NCBI RefSeq assembly: GCF_010509075.1
Contig: NZ_CP048433.1
Span: forward strand, 1,426,001 to 1,490,000
Length of the DNA: 64,000 bases
Reading direction: 5' to 3'
From: Collinsella aerofaciens ATCC 25986
GTDB taxonomy: Bacteria > Actinomycetota > Coriobacteriia > Coriobacteriales > Coriobacteriaceae
Of this stretch, positions 23,195 to 31,860 are shown in pieces (the first letter of the stretch is position 1; each line of letters begins with the position of its first letter). A program made the position numbers and the translations under genes. The notes below the pieces were generated by a model. It worked only from the letters and a program-made list of their open reading frames with translations. It did not search any database and was not told the DNA's origin.

Positions 23195-23969
23195 TCACGG
23201 CTTGACGGGACCGTCCCTCGGCAGGTCCTTCAGCCTGTAGGACCTGCCCGTTATCTTGACCAGGTGGCAGTGGTGGCACACCCTGTCCGCGATCGCGCTC
23301 GCCGCCACGTCGTCCCCGAACACCCTGCCCCAGCCGCTGATCCCCACGTTGGTGGTGATGATCGTCGAGCGCTGCTCGTAGCGCGTCGATATCAGCTGGA
23401 ACAGCAGGTCCGCGCCCGCGCTACCGACGTCGAGGTAGCCGAGCTCGTCGATGATCAGCAGCCTCGAGTGGGCGTAGTACTTGAGCCTCTTCTTGAGGAT
23501 GCCGCGCGACGAGGCGTCCTCCAGGTCCTCGACGAGCCGGGCGCAGTCCACGAACCTGACCTCGCGCCCCGCCCTGACCGCCTCGATGCCCAGCGCGACG
23601 GCGAGGTGCGTCTTGCCCACGCCGGGGCTCCCCACGAACAGGACGTTCTCGGCCCGCTCGACGAACCTCAGGGTCGCGAGCTCCTCGATCTCGGCGCGCG
23701 GGACCGACGGCTGGAAGTCCCAGTCGAAGTCCGCCAGCCCCCTTGACGTAGGGGAACCCCGACGACCGTATGCGCTGGCTGGTAATCCTGACCTCCCGGG
23801 CGGCGACCTCGACGCGCGTCATCTCCTCGAGGGCGGAGGCGAAGCCCCGCTCGCCCGCGGCGACCATCCTCACGTAGTCGGGCAGGGACGCCGCCATCTC
23901 GTGCAGCCCGAGCGCGGAGAGGTTCGCCTGCGCCCTGATCGAGGGGCTACCCTCCGCGACGGCGCCCAT
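23195..23969 (-). pseudogene. istB: IS21 helper ATPase IstB, frameshifted
   Basis: The ATG at 23969 overlaps the istA stop (TGATG). The frame reads MGAVAEGSPSIRAQANLSAL and on to SGFPYVKG, where five G residues (forward-strand CCCCC at 23738-23742) stand where four would keep the frame. Reading one base back restores LADFDWDFQPSVPR and the AAA+ domain: GSPGVGKTHLAVAL P-loop, LLIIDELGYL Walker B, TTNVGISGW sensor. The protein (about 258 residues) would direct target choice for IstA. A sequencing error in the homopolymer is possible; the other IS lesions here argue for real decay. Confidence 0.85.
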
Positions 23970-25201
23970 CACGCCCCTCCGAGCGAGTCGAGCAGCGCGA
24001 GGTTGGCGCGCGCGGCCTCGGCGATGTCCGCGTCGGCCAGGCCGCGCTTCCCCTCGAGGGCCTGCCCATAGTGGTCGGGGTCGTAGTTGATGGGCCTCGA
24101 CGGCCCGGACGCGGCGTCGTGGACGGCGACCTCCTCGCCGGCCATCCTCACCACGACCTGGCCGCCGGGCATCGCTATGACGCTCACGCGCCGGCCGATG
24201 CAGCGCCTGGGCACGGACCACTCCCTGCCGGCGGCCCTGACGAGCATGGTCGGCGGGACGGTCTGGACGCTCACGTCGCCCACCATCGACTCGAGGAGAC
24301 GGAGGTTCCCGATGGGTCGCAGGCTCTCCTTCTCCCGCATGAACAGCGCGTCAGGCGGCAGGCCGGTGGTGCGGTTCGGCTCCGAGTTTGCCTGGGCCTC
24401 GATCCGGGCCACCGCCTCGGCGAGGCCGCTCCACCCGGTGAACTCGCCGCCGTAGGCGAGCAGGCGGTTCAGGAAGCGGTTGGCCGACTCGTCCTTGCCC
24501 TTGGTCTGCGGCGAGCGCGGCGCGCAGAGCCTGAGCTCGAAGCCGGCCTCCCGCGCGAACCGCCACGCCCTCTCCTGCCTGGTCCTCCTGCGGCCCGAGA
24601 CGGTCACCAGGCACGACATGTTGTCCGTGATGCACTCCTCCGGGACGCCGCCGAGGCGGGTGAAGGTGGCGAGCAGGCAGGACAGCAGGTCGTCGAGCGT
24701 GCGGCTCCTGACCGGTATGAAGCGGTGCTTCCGGGAATAGCCGAGCGTCGCGGTGAACACGCTGAACTCGAAGACCTCGCCCTCCGAGTCGACGAGCCTC
24801 ATGCCCTCCTTCCAGTCGAACTGCAGCTGCCTGCCCGGGGGCGTCTCGAACCGCGGGTGCGGCTCGCGGCCGCCCACACCCCCGAAGGGCACGTCGCGGC
24901 CCCGGCACCATGCGGTGAAGGCGCCGTACCCGGGCAGCCCCTCCCCGCGGCCCTCGCGCAGGAACGCGTACACGGCCATCTTGGTCATCCCGGGCAGCTG
25001 GGCCTTCGCGCGGATCACCTCCTCGAGCGGGTCGAAGGCGCTGCCCCTCGCGGACCTCCCGTCGGCGGCGGCCTCGCCCTCCCGCCAGTACTTGGCGACC
25101 GTGTGCCGGTCCATGCCGTGCCTCCTCGCGATCTCGCTGAAGTTCGGCTTCGCGCCGGACCCCCTGTAGACGTTCAGCTCTCCCATTACGTTTCGCTCCA
25201 T
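23969..25201 (-). CDS. istA: IS21-family transposase IstA
   Basis: 410 residues: N-terminal helix-turn-helix FSEIARRHGMDRHTVAKYW, an integrase core with QFDWKEG (first Asp), CITDNMSCLV (second Asp) and KGKDESANRFLNR (Glu), and a C-terminal beta domain near VPRRCIGRRVSVI. Frame is intact. ATG at 25201 or 25186; an AGGAGCGGGAT stretch lies upstream. With istB broken, activity in cis is doubtful. Confidence 0.92.
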   Translation of the reverse strand: MERNVMGELNVYRGSGAKPNFSEIARRHGMDRHTVAKYWREGEAAADGRSARGSAFDPLEEVIRAKAQLPGMTKMAVYAFLREGRGEGLPGYGAFTAWCRGRDVPFGGVGGREPHPRFETPPGRQLQFDWKEGMRLVDSEGEVFEFSVFTATLGYSRKHRFIPVRSRTLDDLLSCLLATFTRLGGVPEECITDNMSCLVTVSGRRRTRQERAWRFAREAGFELRLCAPRSPQTKGKDESANRFLNRLLAYGGEFTGWSGLAEAVARIEAQANSEPNRTTGLPPDALFMREKESLRPIGNLRLLESMVGDVSVQTVPPTMLVRAAGREWSVPRRCIGRRVSVIAMPGGQVVVRMAGEEVAVHDAASGPSRPINYDPDHYGQALEGKRGLADADIAEAARANLALLDSLGGA

Positions 25202-25687
25202 ATCCCGCTCCTCCCGGGTCGGATACCCGATCGGAGCATAGTTCCGTTAGCGCAGTTGGTGAAAGTACGTTAGCGGGGTCGGCGAAAGCGCGTTAGCGCA
25301 TTCGGCGAGATGCGTTTGCGAAAGTGGTTAATTTTAGATTAGCGCTAACAGTTCCCGGACCACGACCACCTGGCCTCGTACTGCGGCATAGCCCCGAGGG
25401 TGAGGAGCTCCGGCACGTCGGTGAGGTCGGTCAGGGCGTCCAGGCGCGGCGACGCGAGGCTCAAGTCCCTGCTGATCTTCTCGTGCAACAGCCTGGTGAG
25501 GTCCTCGGGGCGCTACGGCGAGTACTACCGGGCCTGCAGGGCGCGGGGCATGGGGCACGGGCGGGCGCTCAAGGCCGTCGCGAGGAAGCGGCTCAGGGCG
25601 ATATACGCCGTGATGCGCGACCGGGTGCCCTACCGGGAGTAGCCCCGACGGTTGACAAAACTATAGGAACACCCAACTGCCGACCCT

Positions 25688-25760
25688 CTAAGTTGCGGTG
25701 AAATAGGGACTAGATACGCCTTCTAACAGCAAATACAATCCCTATTTCACCGCAAGTTAG
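25688..25760. repeat. 73-bp palindromic repeat, copy 1 (TTGCGGTGAAATAGGGA)
   Basis: CTAAGTTGCGGTGAAATAGG...and CCTATTTCACCGCAAGTTAG are inverted copies (about 22 bp arms, near perfect) around a 28-base centre containing GCCTTCTAACAGCAAA. The same structure with a similar centre is at 27980-28050. The right arm supplies the TAA stop of the serine hydrolase gene (25757-25759). On RNA it forms a strong hairpin. Confidence 0.85.
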
Positions 25761-26830
25761 GAGTGGGCGCGGGCGTTGATGGCGAAGGAAATGTCGCGCT
25801 CGAGGGCTAGGGCCTGCTCGCGTTCGAGGTCTTGGGTGAGGATTGCCAGCACGTAAGGGCGCTCGGCGTAGACGATTGCGGCATCGTGCTGAGCATTCGC
25901 CAGGCTGCCCGTTTTGTGCGCGACCAAAACGCCGCCGGGAACGCCTTCGACAATACCGCGCGCGTCTTCCTGCGCCAGCAGATATCCGCGCGCTCGCTCG
26001 CATAGCTCGGGCGTCGCGATTGTCCCTGCCGCCAGCCGTTGCAACACAGCCGCAGCATCACGGGCGCTCGTATAGTTCTCGCGACCTTGTGCCTGGGCCT
26101 CGGTGTCCATCATCAAACGAGCGAGCACGGTCTGGGTCAGCCCCAATGCGGCACACGTTTCGTTGACCGTATCCATGCCAAGCCTGCCGATAACAAGGTT
26201 CGCTGCCACGTTATCGCTCTGGGCGATCATAGCGTGCAGCAGCTCGTCAATACCGTACGACACACCCGCGCCGCGCGACTGAATGTTGCCGCTGCCACCC
26301 ACGATATCCTGTTGCGTTACCGTTATCTGCTCGTCGAGGGACAGCTCGCCCGCCGTCACGGTCTCGAGCGCACAAGCGAGAATGGGAAGCTTGATGATGC
26401 TTGCCGCCACACGTCGCGCGTCCGGCGCTACAGCGACTTCACCATCGAGCGACGCGAACGTTTGTGGATCAAGCGCCACAGCATAGACCGAGGTAGACCC
26501 ATCATACGGCTCGACAAGGGCTTCGATATCTTGCTGAAGGCCGGCAATCCAAGAAGCACAGGCGACAGCTTCCGTCTTTTGAGCGGACGGATGATTCGCT
26601 TTTTGTTTGACAGGGACAGCGGAGCCCTCAGCCTCGTTGCGGCGCGCGGCACAACCGCCGAGACTCATCACCGAGGCAAGCGCTCCGGTCAACATCCCGG
26701 CACAAAACACTCGACGCGAGCAATCGCGCGCAGTAAGGGGTGCATCCCCCGGCGGGAACCGGAACGCCTCCACGTTGTCGCCGCCACCCCGACCTTGCTC
26801 GCCGCAGTACACAGACTCACTCCCCACCAT
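25757..26830 (-). CDS. Class A beta-lactamase-like serine hydrolase, lipoprotein
   Basis: Up to 357 residues. A twin of class A motifs is visible: SxxK in AASIIKLPI (about 143), SDN in IAQSDNVAANL (about 206) and KTG in VAHKTGSLANA (about 310). The usual omega-loop ExELN is not seen; RLMMDTEAQAQGRENYTS stands there, which fits serine hydrolases of the beta-lactamase2 group rather than proven resistance enzymes. A lipobox MSLGGC near residue 60 predicts membrane anchoring outside the cell. The start is unsure: ATG 26830 lacks a site, GTG 26812 has GGGGAG. The TAA is provided by the palindromic repeat. A peptidoglycan or beta-lactam substrate is likely; which one is not determined. Confidence 0.85.
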   Translation of the reverse strand: MVGSESVYCGEQGRGGGDNVEAFRFPPGDAPLTARDCSRRVFCAGMLTGALASVMSLGGCAARRNEAEGSAVPVKQKANHPSAQKTEAVACASWIAGLQQDIEALVEPYDGSTSVYAVALDPQTFASLDGEVAVAPDARRVAASIIKLPILACALETVTAGELSLDEQITVTQQDIVGGSGNIQSRGAGVSYGIDELLHAMIAQSDNVAANLVIGRLGMDTVNETCAALGLTQTVLARLMMDTEAQAQGRENYTSARDAAAVLQRLAAGTIATPELCERARGYLLAQEDARGIVEGVPGGVLVAHKTGSLANAQHDAAIVYAERPYVLAILTQDLEREQALALERDISFAINARAHS

Positions 26831-26977
26831 CGCATTCTACTGAGCCGTCGATAAACGGCCGCGCCGGACACCCAGCATGCCGCACTCATTTGTGACGCAT
26901 GCGACAGGGCTTGCGCGACATGATCATCCTCACATAACCAGTTGGGTCGGCGCGGCCCAACCGCACCTGAACCACCT

Positions 26978-26983
26978 TATAAT
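26978..26983 (+). promoter_or_regulatory. -10 box TATAAT for the zinc-ribbon gene
   Basis: Perfect TATAAT 32 bases before the ATG at 27015. No good -35 hexamer at the right distance, a pattern shared by other promoters here. Confidence 0.45.
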
Positions 26984-27014
26984 CTAGCCAGCACATCGAG
27001 TGGAAGGAACCATC

Positions 27015-27962
27015 ATGCCCCGGTTTTGTACCCATTGCGGCAAGCTTCTGAAAGACGACGAGCGCTTCTGCACCAGCTGCGGAACGCCGGTAACCGATGA
27101 TGGCCAGGCCTCTCAGTCGCAAGAGGATGCGCAGGCAGCCGTGACCGTACAGTCCGCCCATCAGCCCGCGCCCGCTCCCCAGCCGGAAGCTGGCGCGACG
27201 CAGCAATGGGCGACGCCAGCCGGCTCCGCGCCGCAGCAACCCATACCGACCGCCGCTCCGCAGGCCGGTGCTCCCGCTGCGCCCAAAAACAACAACGCTC
27301 TGTTTATCGGCATCATCGCCGCGCTAATCGTCGTGATTATCGCGCTCGTCGTGTTCTTTATGATCAAGCCTTTCGACAAGGGCACCGATGATACCAAGGG
27401 CACGACGATCGAGAAGGTCAAGATCGACCACGATAACGACGATGCGTCCGTCAAGGGCGACCCCAACAAGCTTGACGATAATGACGATGACGCCCACGAT
27501 GCCACCACCATCAGCGAGCAGAACGTCTACGACCAGCTGAGCTCCTACTACAGCAGGCTCTCCGATCTTGATCAGCAGGTTCGCGACTGCGCTACCACGT
27601 TCAACACGTACTATCTCAAGGATGACCGCAGCTCGCGCCAATCTGCCAGCGATACCGCCGAGGCGCTCGAGGATCAGATCGGCGACCTGAAGGACGAGGT
27701 CGAGGACCTGGACGTTCCCATCGACTCGCAGAATTACAGCTCGTGGAAAGATATCATCACGCTCTATGACGACCTGGAGAATCGCATCGACGTGATTTGC
27801 GACGCTTGGGAGATCAGCCTTGAGTACTCCAGCCCCGCCAACCACAAGGACGAGATCGTGGCGCCGCTGGCGCGCGACAACGTAGCGGGCACCAACGACA
27901 ACAAATACCGTCTGGACTTTGAGGACCGCTACCCCGGCGCCGCACCCGTCGAGGTGAAGTAA
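27015..27962 (+). CDS. Zinc-ribbon membrane protein of unknown function
   Basis: 315 residues from ATG 27015 (GGAAGGA 7 bases upstream). Residues 4-24 are a zinc ribbon with two CxxC pairs (FCTHCGKLL, RFCTSCGTP). A Pro/Ala/Gln-rich linker leads to one membrane segment near 98-120 (LFIGIIAALIVVIIALVVFFM). The external part is acidic and helical, with DQLSSYYSRLSDLDQQVRDC and EALEDQIGDLKDEVEDLD forming coiled-coil stretches. The build (cytosolic ribbon, one helix, external domain) is common in Gram-positives and may sense or organise the envelope; no specific function is known. Stands alone between divergent and convergent neighbours. Confidence 0.8.
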   Translation: MPRFCTHCGKLLKDDERFCTSCGTPVTDDGQASQSQEDAQAAVTVQSAHQPAPAPQPEAGATQQWATPAGSAPQQPIPTAAPQAGAPAAPKNNNALFIGIIAALIVVIIALVVFFMIKPFDKGTDDTKGTTIEKVKIDHDNDDASVKGDPNKLDDNDDDAHDATTISEQNVYDQLSSYYSRLSDLDQQVRDCATTFNTYYLKDDRSSRQSASDTAEALEDQIGDLKDEVEDLDVPIDSQNYSSWKDIITLYDDLENRIDVICDAWEISLEYSSPANHKDEIVAPLARDNVAGTNDNKYRLDFEDRYPGAAPVEVK

Positions 27963-27979
27963 TCCCAACAACTGATCAA

Positions 27980-28050
27980 AACTTGCGGTGAAATAGGGAT
28001 TAATTAGGCCTTTTGCCAGCAAAAACAGTCCCTATTTCACCGCAACTTAG
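27980..28050. repeat. 73-bp-class palindromic repeat, copy 2
   Basis: AACTTGCGGTGAAATAGGGA and its inverse TCCCTATTTCACCGCAACTT flank a centre with GGCCTTTTGCCAGCAAAAA, matching copy 1 at 25688-25760 base for base over most of the arms. It lies between the convergent ends of the zinc-ribbon and topoisomerase genes and may end both transcripts. Confidence 0.85.
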
Positions 28051-28113
28051 AAGTGGGGCCGGGCACGCATTTGCATTTGCGCGCCCGGCCCCGCCGTGTC
28101 TATATGTGCTCGG

Positions 28114-30705
28114 TTACTTGTCGGCAGCGGTCTTTTTGGTAGTCGACTTCTTGGCAGTCGTCTTTTTGGCCGTCGTCTTCTTGGCAGCAGTCTTCTTTGC
28201 TGCCGTGGTCTTCTTCGCCGCGCTCGCCTTGGTCGTGGTCTTGCGGCCGCGGGCGGGCTTCTTCTCCTTGGTCGGGCAGTCCATGTTCACGCAGATGCGC
28301 CACGGGCCGCGCGCGGTGTTGACCACCACGATGGGGGCGCCGCACTCGGGGCAGGTCTCGCCCGTCGCCTCGAGCTTGCCACGCGCCGGCAGCGGATAGC
28401 TCACGCCGCAGTCGTCATAGTTGGTGCAGCGGATAAAGCGCTTGCCGCTCTTCTCGCTCTTGTGTGCGATCAGGTCGCCATGGCGTCCTGCCTCGGCGCA
28501 CACCTTGCACTCGCCCACCTTAAGGTCGGGCTCGTAGTTGGTGGGGCATGTGGGGTTCACGCAAATCTCGAAAGCCTTTTGGCGGAACGGCTGGCACTTA
28601 ATGCGCGGCGCACCGCATTCGGGGCACACAGCAGCCTCGCCCTCGAGCGGGCTCACCTTGACGCCGCTCGGCACCGGATAGGTCACATCGCAGTCGGGCC
28701 AGCCCATGCAGCCGATAAAGCTGCCGCGGGTCTTGGCGCTCGTCTTCATAACCAAGTCCTTGCCGCACTTGGGGCAGGCGCCCACGCGCGCATCGGCCGT
28801 GACGGCGTCGCTGATAGCATCGCCCAGTTCCTGCGTATGCTTGAGCAGCTCGTCGAGCACACCGGCCAGCAGCGCGCGCGAGTGCGTCACGACATGCTCT
28901 TCGGTGTCCTCGCCGCGCTCCACGCGGGTCATGTCGCCGTCGAGCTCGCTGGTCATATCGGGGCTCGTGATGCGCGGGGCAAACTGCGACAGTGCATCGA
29001 TGATGGCGATGCCCAGCTGGCTCGGCTCCACGGGATCGTTTTTGAGATAGCGCACGGCGTACAGGCGCTCGATGATGCTCGCGCGCGTGGACTTGGTGCC
29101 CAGGCCGCGCTTTTCCATCTCCTGCACGAGCTTGCCCTGGCTGTAGCGTGCGGGCGGCTCGGTCTGCTTGGCCTCGAGCTTAATGTCGAACACGTCGACC
29201 GCATCGCCCTGCTCCAGCGGCGGCATCTGCTCGTCGCGCTTGAGTCCATACGGATACGCCTCACGGAAACCCGGGGTCACGAGCACATCGCCCGAAGCCA
29301 CGAACGGCTCACCATTGACGTCGAGCTCGAGCTTGGTGTTCTCGATGGTCGCGGGACCCATGAGCGTTGCCAGGAAGCGACGGGCGATGAGGTCGTAGAG
29401 CTTGCGCTGGCCACCGTCGAGCGCGGACGGATCGCCCTCGCCCGTGGGATAGATAGGCGGGTGGTCGGTGGTTTCGACTTTGCCGCGCGTGGGCTTCATG
29501 GGGCCGGCGAGCACCTTTTTGCACACGGGCGCCAGCGCCGGGTTGATCTTTGCAAGGTCGCTCACCACGGCGCCCAGATCGAGCGTCGCAGGGTACACGG
29601 TATTGTCGACACGCGGGTAGCTGATGAGACCGGCCATGTAGAGGGACTCGGCGATGCGCATGGTACGCGCAGGTGAGATGCCCTCGGCTGCGGCGGCAGC
29701 CTGCAGCGAGGTGGTCGCAAACGGCGTGGGCGGCTGCTGCTTGCGCGAACGCTTGGTCACCGCGGCGACGGTTGCCGTCGCAACGCCGTCAACGTGGCCG
29801 TACGCCGCCTCAGCAGCATCCTTGTCGGTAAAGCGCGCCGTCTTGTGCGCAATCTTAAAGCGGTCGTCCTCGGCAGCACCCTGTGCGGCGCCCATGCCGC
29901 GGATCTGCCAATAGTCCTCGGGCACAAACGCCATGCGCTCGCGCTCGCGCTCGACCACCAGGGCAAGCGTCGGCGTCTGCACACGGCCGGCAGAGCGCAC
30001 GTTACCAAAGCCGCCAAACTTGGCGAGCGTCAGGTAGCGCGTGAGCACCGCACCCCAAATGAGGTCGATGTGCTGGCGGCTCTCGCCGGCGTCGGCCAGA
30101 TTCTGGTCGAGCGAGACGAGATTATCGAAGGCCTGCGTGATCTCGGCCTTGGTAAACGAAGAATACTGGGCGCGGGCGACCGGCAGGTCGGGCGCAACCT
30201 CGCGCACCTTGTTGAGGGCGTCCGAACCGATCAGCTCGCCCTCGCGATCGAAGTCCGTGGCGATGATGACACTGTCGGACTTCTTGGCGAGGTTCTTGAG
30301 CGAACGAATGAGTTCCTTCTCGGCCGGTAGCTTAATGACGGGCGCCCAGGTGAGGTAAGGCAGGCTCTCGAGTTTCCAGCCCTTGATTGAGATGCCATCG
30401 GCAAGAAACGGCTTGCGCTTGGTGTCGTAGGGCGGACGCGCCAGGCCATCGGGTATGTCGGCCGGCAGCATCTCGCCGTCCTCGGTGACCGAATACCAGC
30501 CCAGCTTTTTATCGAACAGCACGCTGTCGCAAAAATCGGGCGCTAGGATGTGACCGGCAAGGCCGATGGTCACGCACTCCTCGCCCTTCCACTCAAAACG
30601 GTAGATGGCGGTGTTGTACACCTTGTCCTTTTTGGGCTTGCCCGTGGACAGACGCTCGGCAATCTGACGCGCGGCGTCGTTTTTCTCGGCGATGATGAGC
30701 TTCAA
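28114..30705 (-). CDS. topA: DNA topoisomerase, type IA
   Basis: 863 residues from TTG 30705 (AGGAG 6 bases upstream). The Toprim domain begins MKLIIAEKNDAARQIAERLS and holds the acidic triad region IATDFDREGELIG near 150; the catalytic tyrosine is in LISYPRVDNTVYP near 360. Three zinc ribbons follow (CPKCGKD...GCMGWPDC; CPECGAP; CKVCAEAG...CTNYDDC; CPECGAP), and a tail of about 55 residues repeats KKTTAKK/KKTAAKK, like histone H1 tails, probably for DNA contact. It relaxes negative supercoils. The gene is the last of the tatA-tatC-hypA-hypB series, 54 bases after hypB. Confidence 0.93.
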   Translation of the reverse strand: MKLIIAEKNDAARQIAERLSTGKPKKDKVYNTAIYRFEWKGEECVTIGLAGHILAPDFCDSVLFDKKLGWYSVTEDGEMLPADIPDGLARPPYDTKRKPFLADGISIKGWKLESLPYLTWAPVIKLPAEKELIRSLKNLAKKSDSVIIATDFDREGELIGSDALNKVREVAPDLPVARAQYSSFTKAEITQAFDNLVSLDQNLADAGESRQHIDLIWGAVLTRYLTLAKFGGFGNVRSAGRVQTPTLALVVERERERMAFVPEDYWQIRGMGAAQGAAEDDRFKIAHKTARFTDKDAAEAAYGHVDGVATATVAAVTKRSRKQQPPTPFATTSLQAAAAAEGISPARTMRIAESLYMAGLISYPRVDNTVYPATLDLGAVVSDLAKINPALAPVCKKVLAGPMKPTRGKVETTDHPPIYPTGEGDPSALDGGQRKLYDLIARRFLATLMGPATIENTKLELDVNGEPFVASGDVLVTPGFREAYPYGLKRDEQMPPLEQGDAVDVFDIKLEAKQTEPPARYSQGKLVQEMEKRGLGTKSTRASIIERLYAVRYLKNDPVEPSQLGIAIIDALSQFAPRITSPDMTSELDGDMTRVERGEDTEEHVVTHSRALLAGVLDELLKHTQELGDAISDAVTADARVGACPKCGKDLVMKTSAKTRGSFIGCMGWPDCDVTYPVPSGVKVSPLEGEAAVCPECGAPRIKCQPFRQKAFEICVNPTCPTNYEPDLKVGECKVCAEAGRHGDLIAHKSEKSGKRFIRCTNYDDCGVSYPLPARGKLEATGETCPECGAPIVVVNTARGPWRICVNMDCPTKEKKPARGRKTTTKASAAKKTTAAKKTAAKKTTAKKTTAKKSTTKKTAADK

Positions 30706-30759
30706 AAGAGGCTCCTATCTCGTATCTCTGCGGCTACGCCCGCCCGTATGGCGGCCGAC

Positions 30760-31443
30760 TTACGCCCTTGCTTGCTCAATCTGCCCGATGAGCCAATCGC
30801 ACCAGGCATCCATGCCCTCGCCCTTGCGCGCGCTCACGGCAAACCGCGGCGCCTGCGGATTGAGGTCATCGAGTGTCTTAGTATACCTATCCATGTCAAA
30901 ATCGAAAGCCGGGGCCACATCGACCTTGTTGAGCAGCTGCGCGCCGGCGTGCTGAAAGATGCCCGGGTACTTGATGGGCTTGTCGTCGCCCTCGGGCACC
31001 GAGAGAATCATGATGGACAGGTTTTCGCCCAGGTCAAAGTCGACTGGGCAGACCAGGTTACCCACGTTTTCGATAAAGATGACGTCGATGTTTTCCAGAC
31101 CCACGGCCTGGTCGAACGCGTCAACGGCCTCCATGATCATGTTGCCCTCAAGGTGGCACAGGCCGCCCGTGTTGATCTGGATGGCAGGCATGCCGGCTTC
31201 CTTCATGGTGATGGCGTCGACGTCCGAGGCGATATCGCCTTCGATGACGGCGCAGCGCAAGCCGGCCTTGTCGCGCAGGCGCTCGTTGGTGCCCAGAATC
31301 GTTGTTGTCTTACCCGAGCCGGGGCTCGACAAGACGTTGATCACGTAGGTGTTTGTCTCATTAAATCGCTGACGCAGCTGATCTGCCAGGCGCTCGTTGC
31401 GCGACAGGATCGGCGACGCGATATCAATCGTTTTCTCGGCCAT
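30760..31443 (-). CDS. hypB: Hydrogenase nickel incorporation GTPase HypB
   Basis: 227 residues. SIMIBI GTPase motifs: VLSSPGSGKTTTIL P-loop near 38-51, EGDIASDVDA near 68, IFIENVGNLVCPVDFDLG near 125 and NKVDVAPA near 172. The metal-site pattern TGGLCHLEG with Cys and His is present; the N-terminal CxxCGC nickel motif of the E. coli protein is absent, as in many relatives. HypB hydrolyses GTP to load nickel into [NiFe] hydrogenase with HypA. AAGGAG precedes the ATG; hypA lies 54 bases upstream. Confidence 0.93.
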   Translation of the reverse strand: MAEKTIDIASPILSRNERLADQLRQRFNETNTYVINVLSSPGSGKTTTILGTNERLRDKAGLRCAVIEGDIASDVDAITMKEAGMPAIQINTGGLCHLEGNMIMEAVDAFDQAVGLENIDVIFIENVGNLVCPVDFDLGENLSIMILSVPEGDDKPIKYPGIFQHAGAQLLNKVDVAPAFDFDMDRYTKTLDDLNPQAPRFAVSARKGEGMDAWCDWLIGQIEQARA

Positions 31444-31497
31444 ACTCGGCGCTCCTTACTTCTACCATTTATACCCCGTCCCCAGGTTGCTGGCGGG

Positions 31498-31854
31498 CTA
31501 ATCGTCGGGGGTCTCGATCTCGATACTTGCGATGTCGAGTTCGCGGCCGTGCAGCAGACGCACGTTGGAGCCGCCACACTGGGGACAGCGACAATGGAAA
31601 CGGTCGTGATCAAAGACCTCGCCGCAGTCCAGGCACTCGCTTTGTGGATGGACCTCCTCCACGGCAAGCTCGCAGCCGCGCGTGAGCGGGTCCTCGTCGC
31701 GAAACGCCTCCCAGGCAAAGTCGAGCGCCTCGCGCACGACCTCGGTCATATCCCCGATACGCAGCGTTACCAAAACGGCGCGCGAGGCCCCCGCCCCACG
31801 CGCCGCGCGAATCACTGTATCGAGTATGCCGTTGACAATGCCAACCTCGTGCAT
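31498..31854 (-). CDS. hypA: Hydrogenase maturation nickel chaperone HypA
   Basis: 118 residues. Starts MHEVGIVNGILD with the nickel-binding His2-Glu3, ends with the zinc domain CLDCGEVF...CPQCGGSNVRLLHG and the usual ELDIASIEIE. It hands Ni(II) to the hydrogenase large subunit with HypB. GAGGAG at the end of tatC serves as its ribosome-binding site; the gap to tatC is 6 bases. No hydrogenase structural genes are in the window. Confidence 0.93.
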   Translation of the reverse strand: MHEVGIVNGILDTVIRAARGAGASRAVLVTLRIGDMTEVVREALDFAWEAFRDEDPLTRGCELAVEEVHPQSECLDCGEVFDHDRFHCRCPQCGGSNVRLLHGRELDIASIEIETPDD

Positions 31855-31860
31855 ACCGAT

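Larger units (their letters stand above)
23094..25350 (-). mobile_element. IS21-family insertion sequence (2257 bp) with 6-bp target duplication
   Basis: Ends TGTTAGCG...CGCTAACA with related inner repeats (GTTAGCG/GCTAACG boxes at 25247-25305 on the right and CTAAACAGG, GCTAACG on the left), as usual for IS21. The duplication GTTCCC lies at 23088-23093 and 25351-25356. Carries istA and a frameshifted istB on the minus strand. Inserted in the IS110 element 2 transposase. Confidence 0.93.
21228..25642 (+). pseudogene. IS110-family transposase (element 2), interrupted twice and internally deleted
   Basis: Starts at GTG 21228 with AAGGA 8 bases upstream. Piece one (21228-21679) has AVLGLDVGKSSHWACLIDRDG and AKTDERDAAVIARTALGVP. 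Piece two (22898-23093) has RISEALDEAG, LLEGDETYACLLTVPGIG and VDIGRF. Piece three (25351-25642) has LASYCGIAPRV, SLLIFSCNSLVR and VMRDRVPYRE then TAG. Against the intact relative at 37380-38537 about 80 residues (from after ENTR to before AAEDR) are missing at the IS3 junction. The IS21 insertion alone is clean, with the 6-bp duplication GTTCCC. Confidence 0.9.
20977..25672 (+). mobile_element. IS110-family element 2, broken by IS3 and IS21 insertions
   Basis: Boundaries come from comparison with the intact relative at 37269-38810: both start with CATTACAGTC(T)GAA and end with TTGACAAAACTATAGGAACACC. Removing the IS3 copy (21680-22897) and the IS21 element (23094-25350) leaves about 1.2 kb, against 1.54 kb in the intact relative, because some 80 codons were lost at the IS3 insertion. 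Confidence 0.8.

Noticed and set aside
25688-28050. CRISPR-like array from the two TTGCGGTGAAATAGGGA copies
   Set aside because: Only two copies, more than 2 kb apart, each a palindrome at a gene end; no cas genes.
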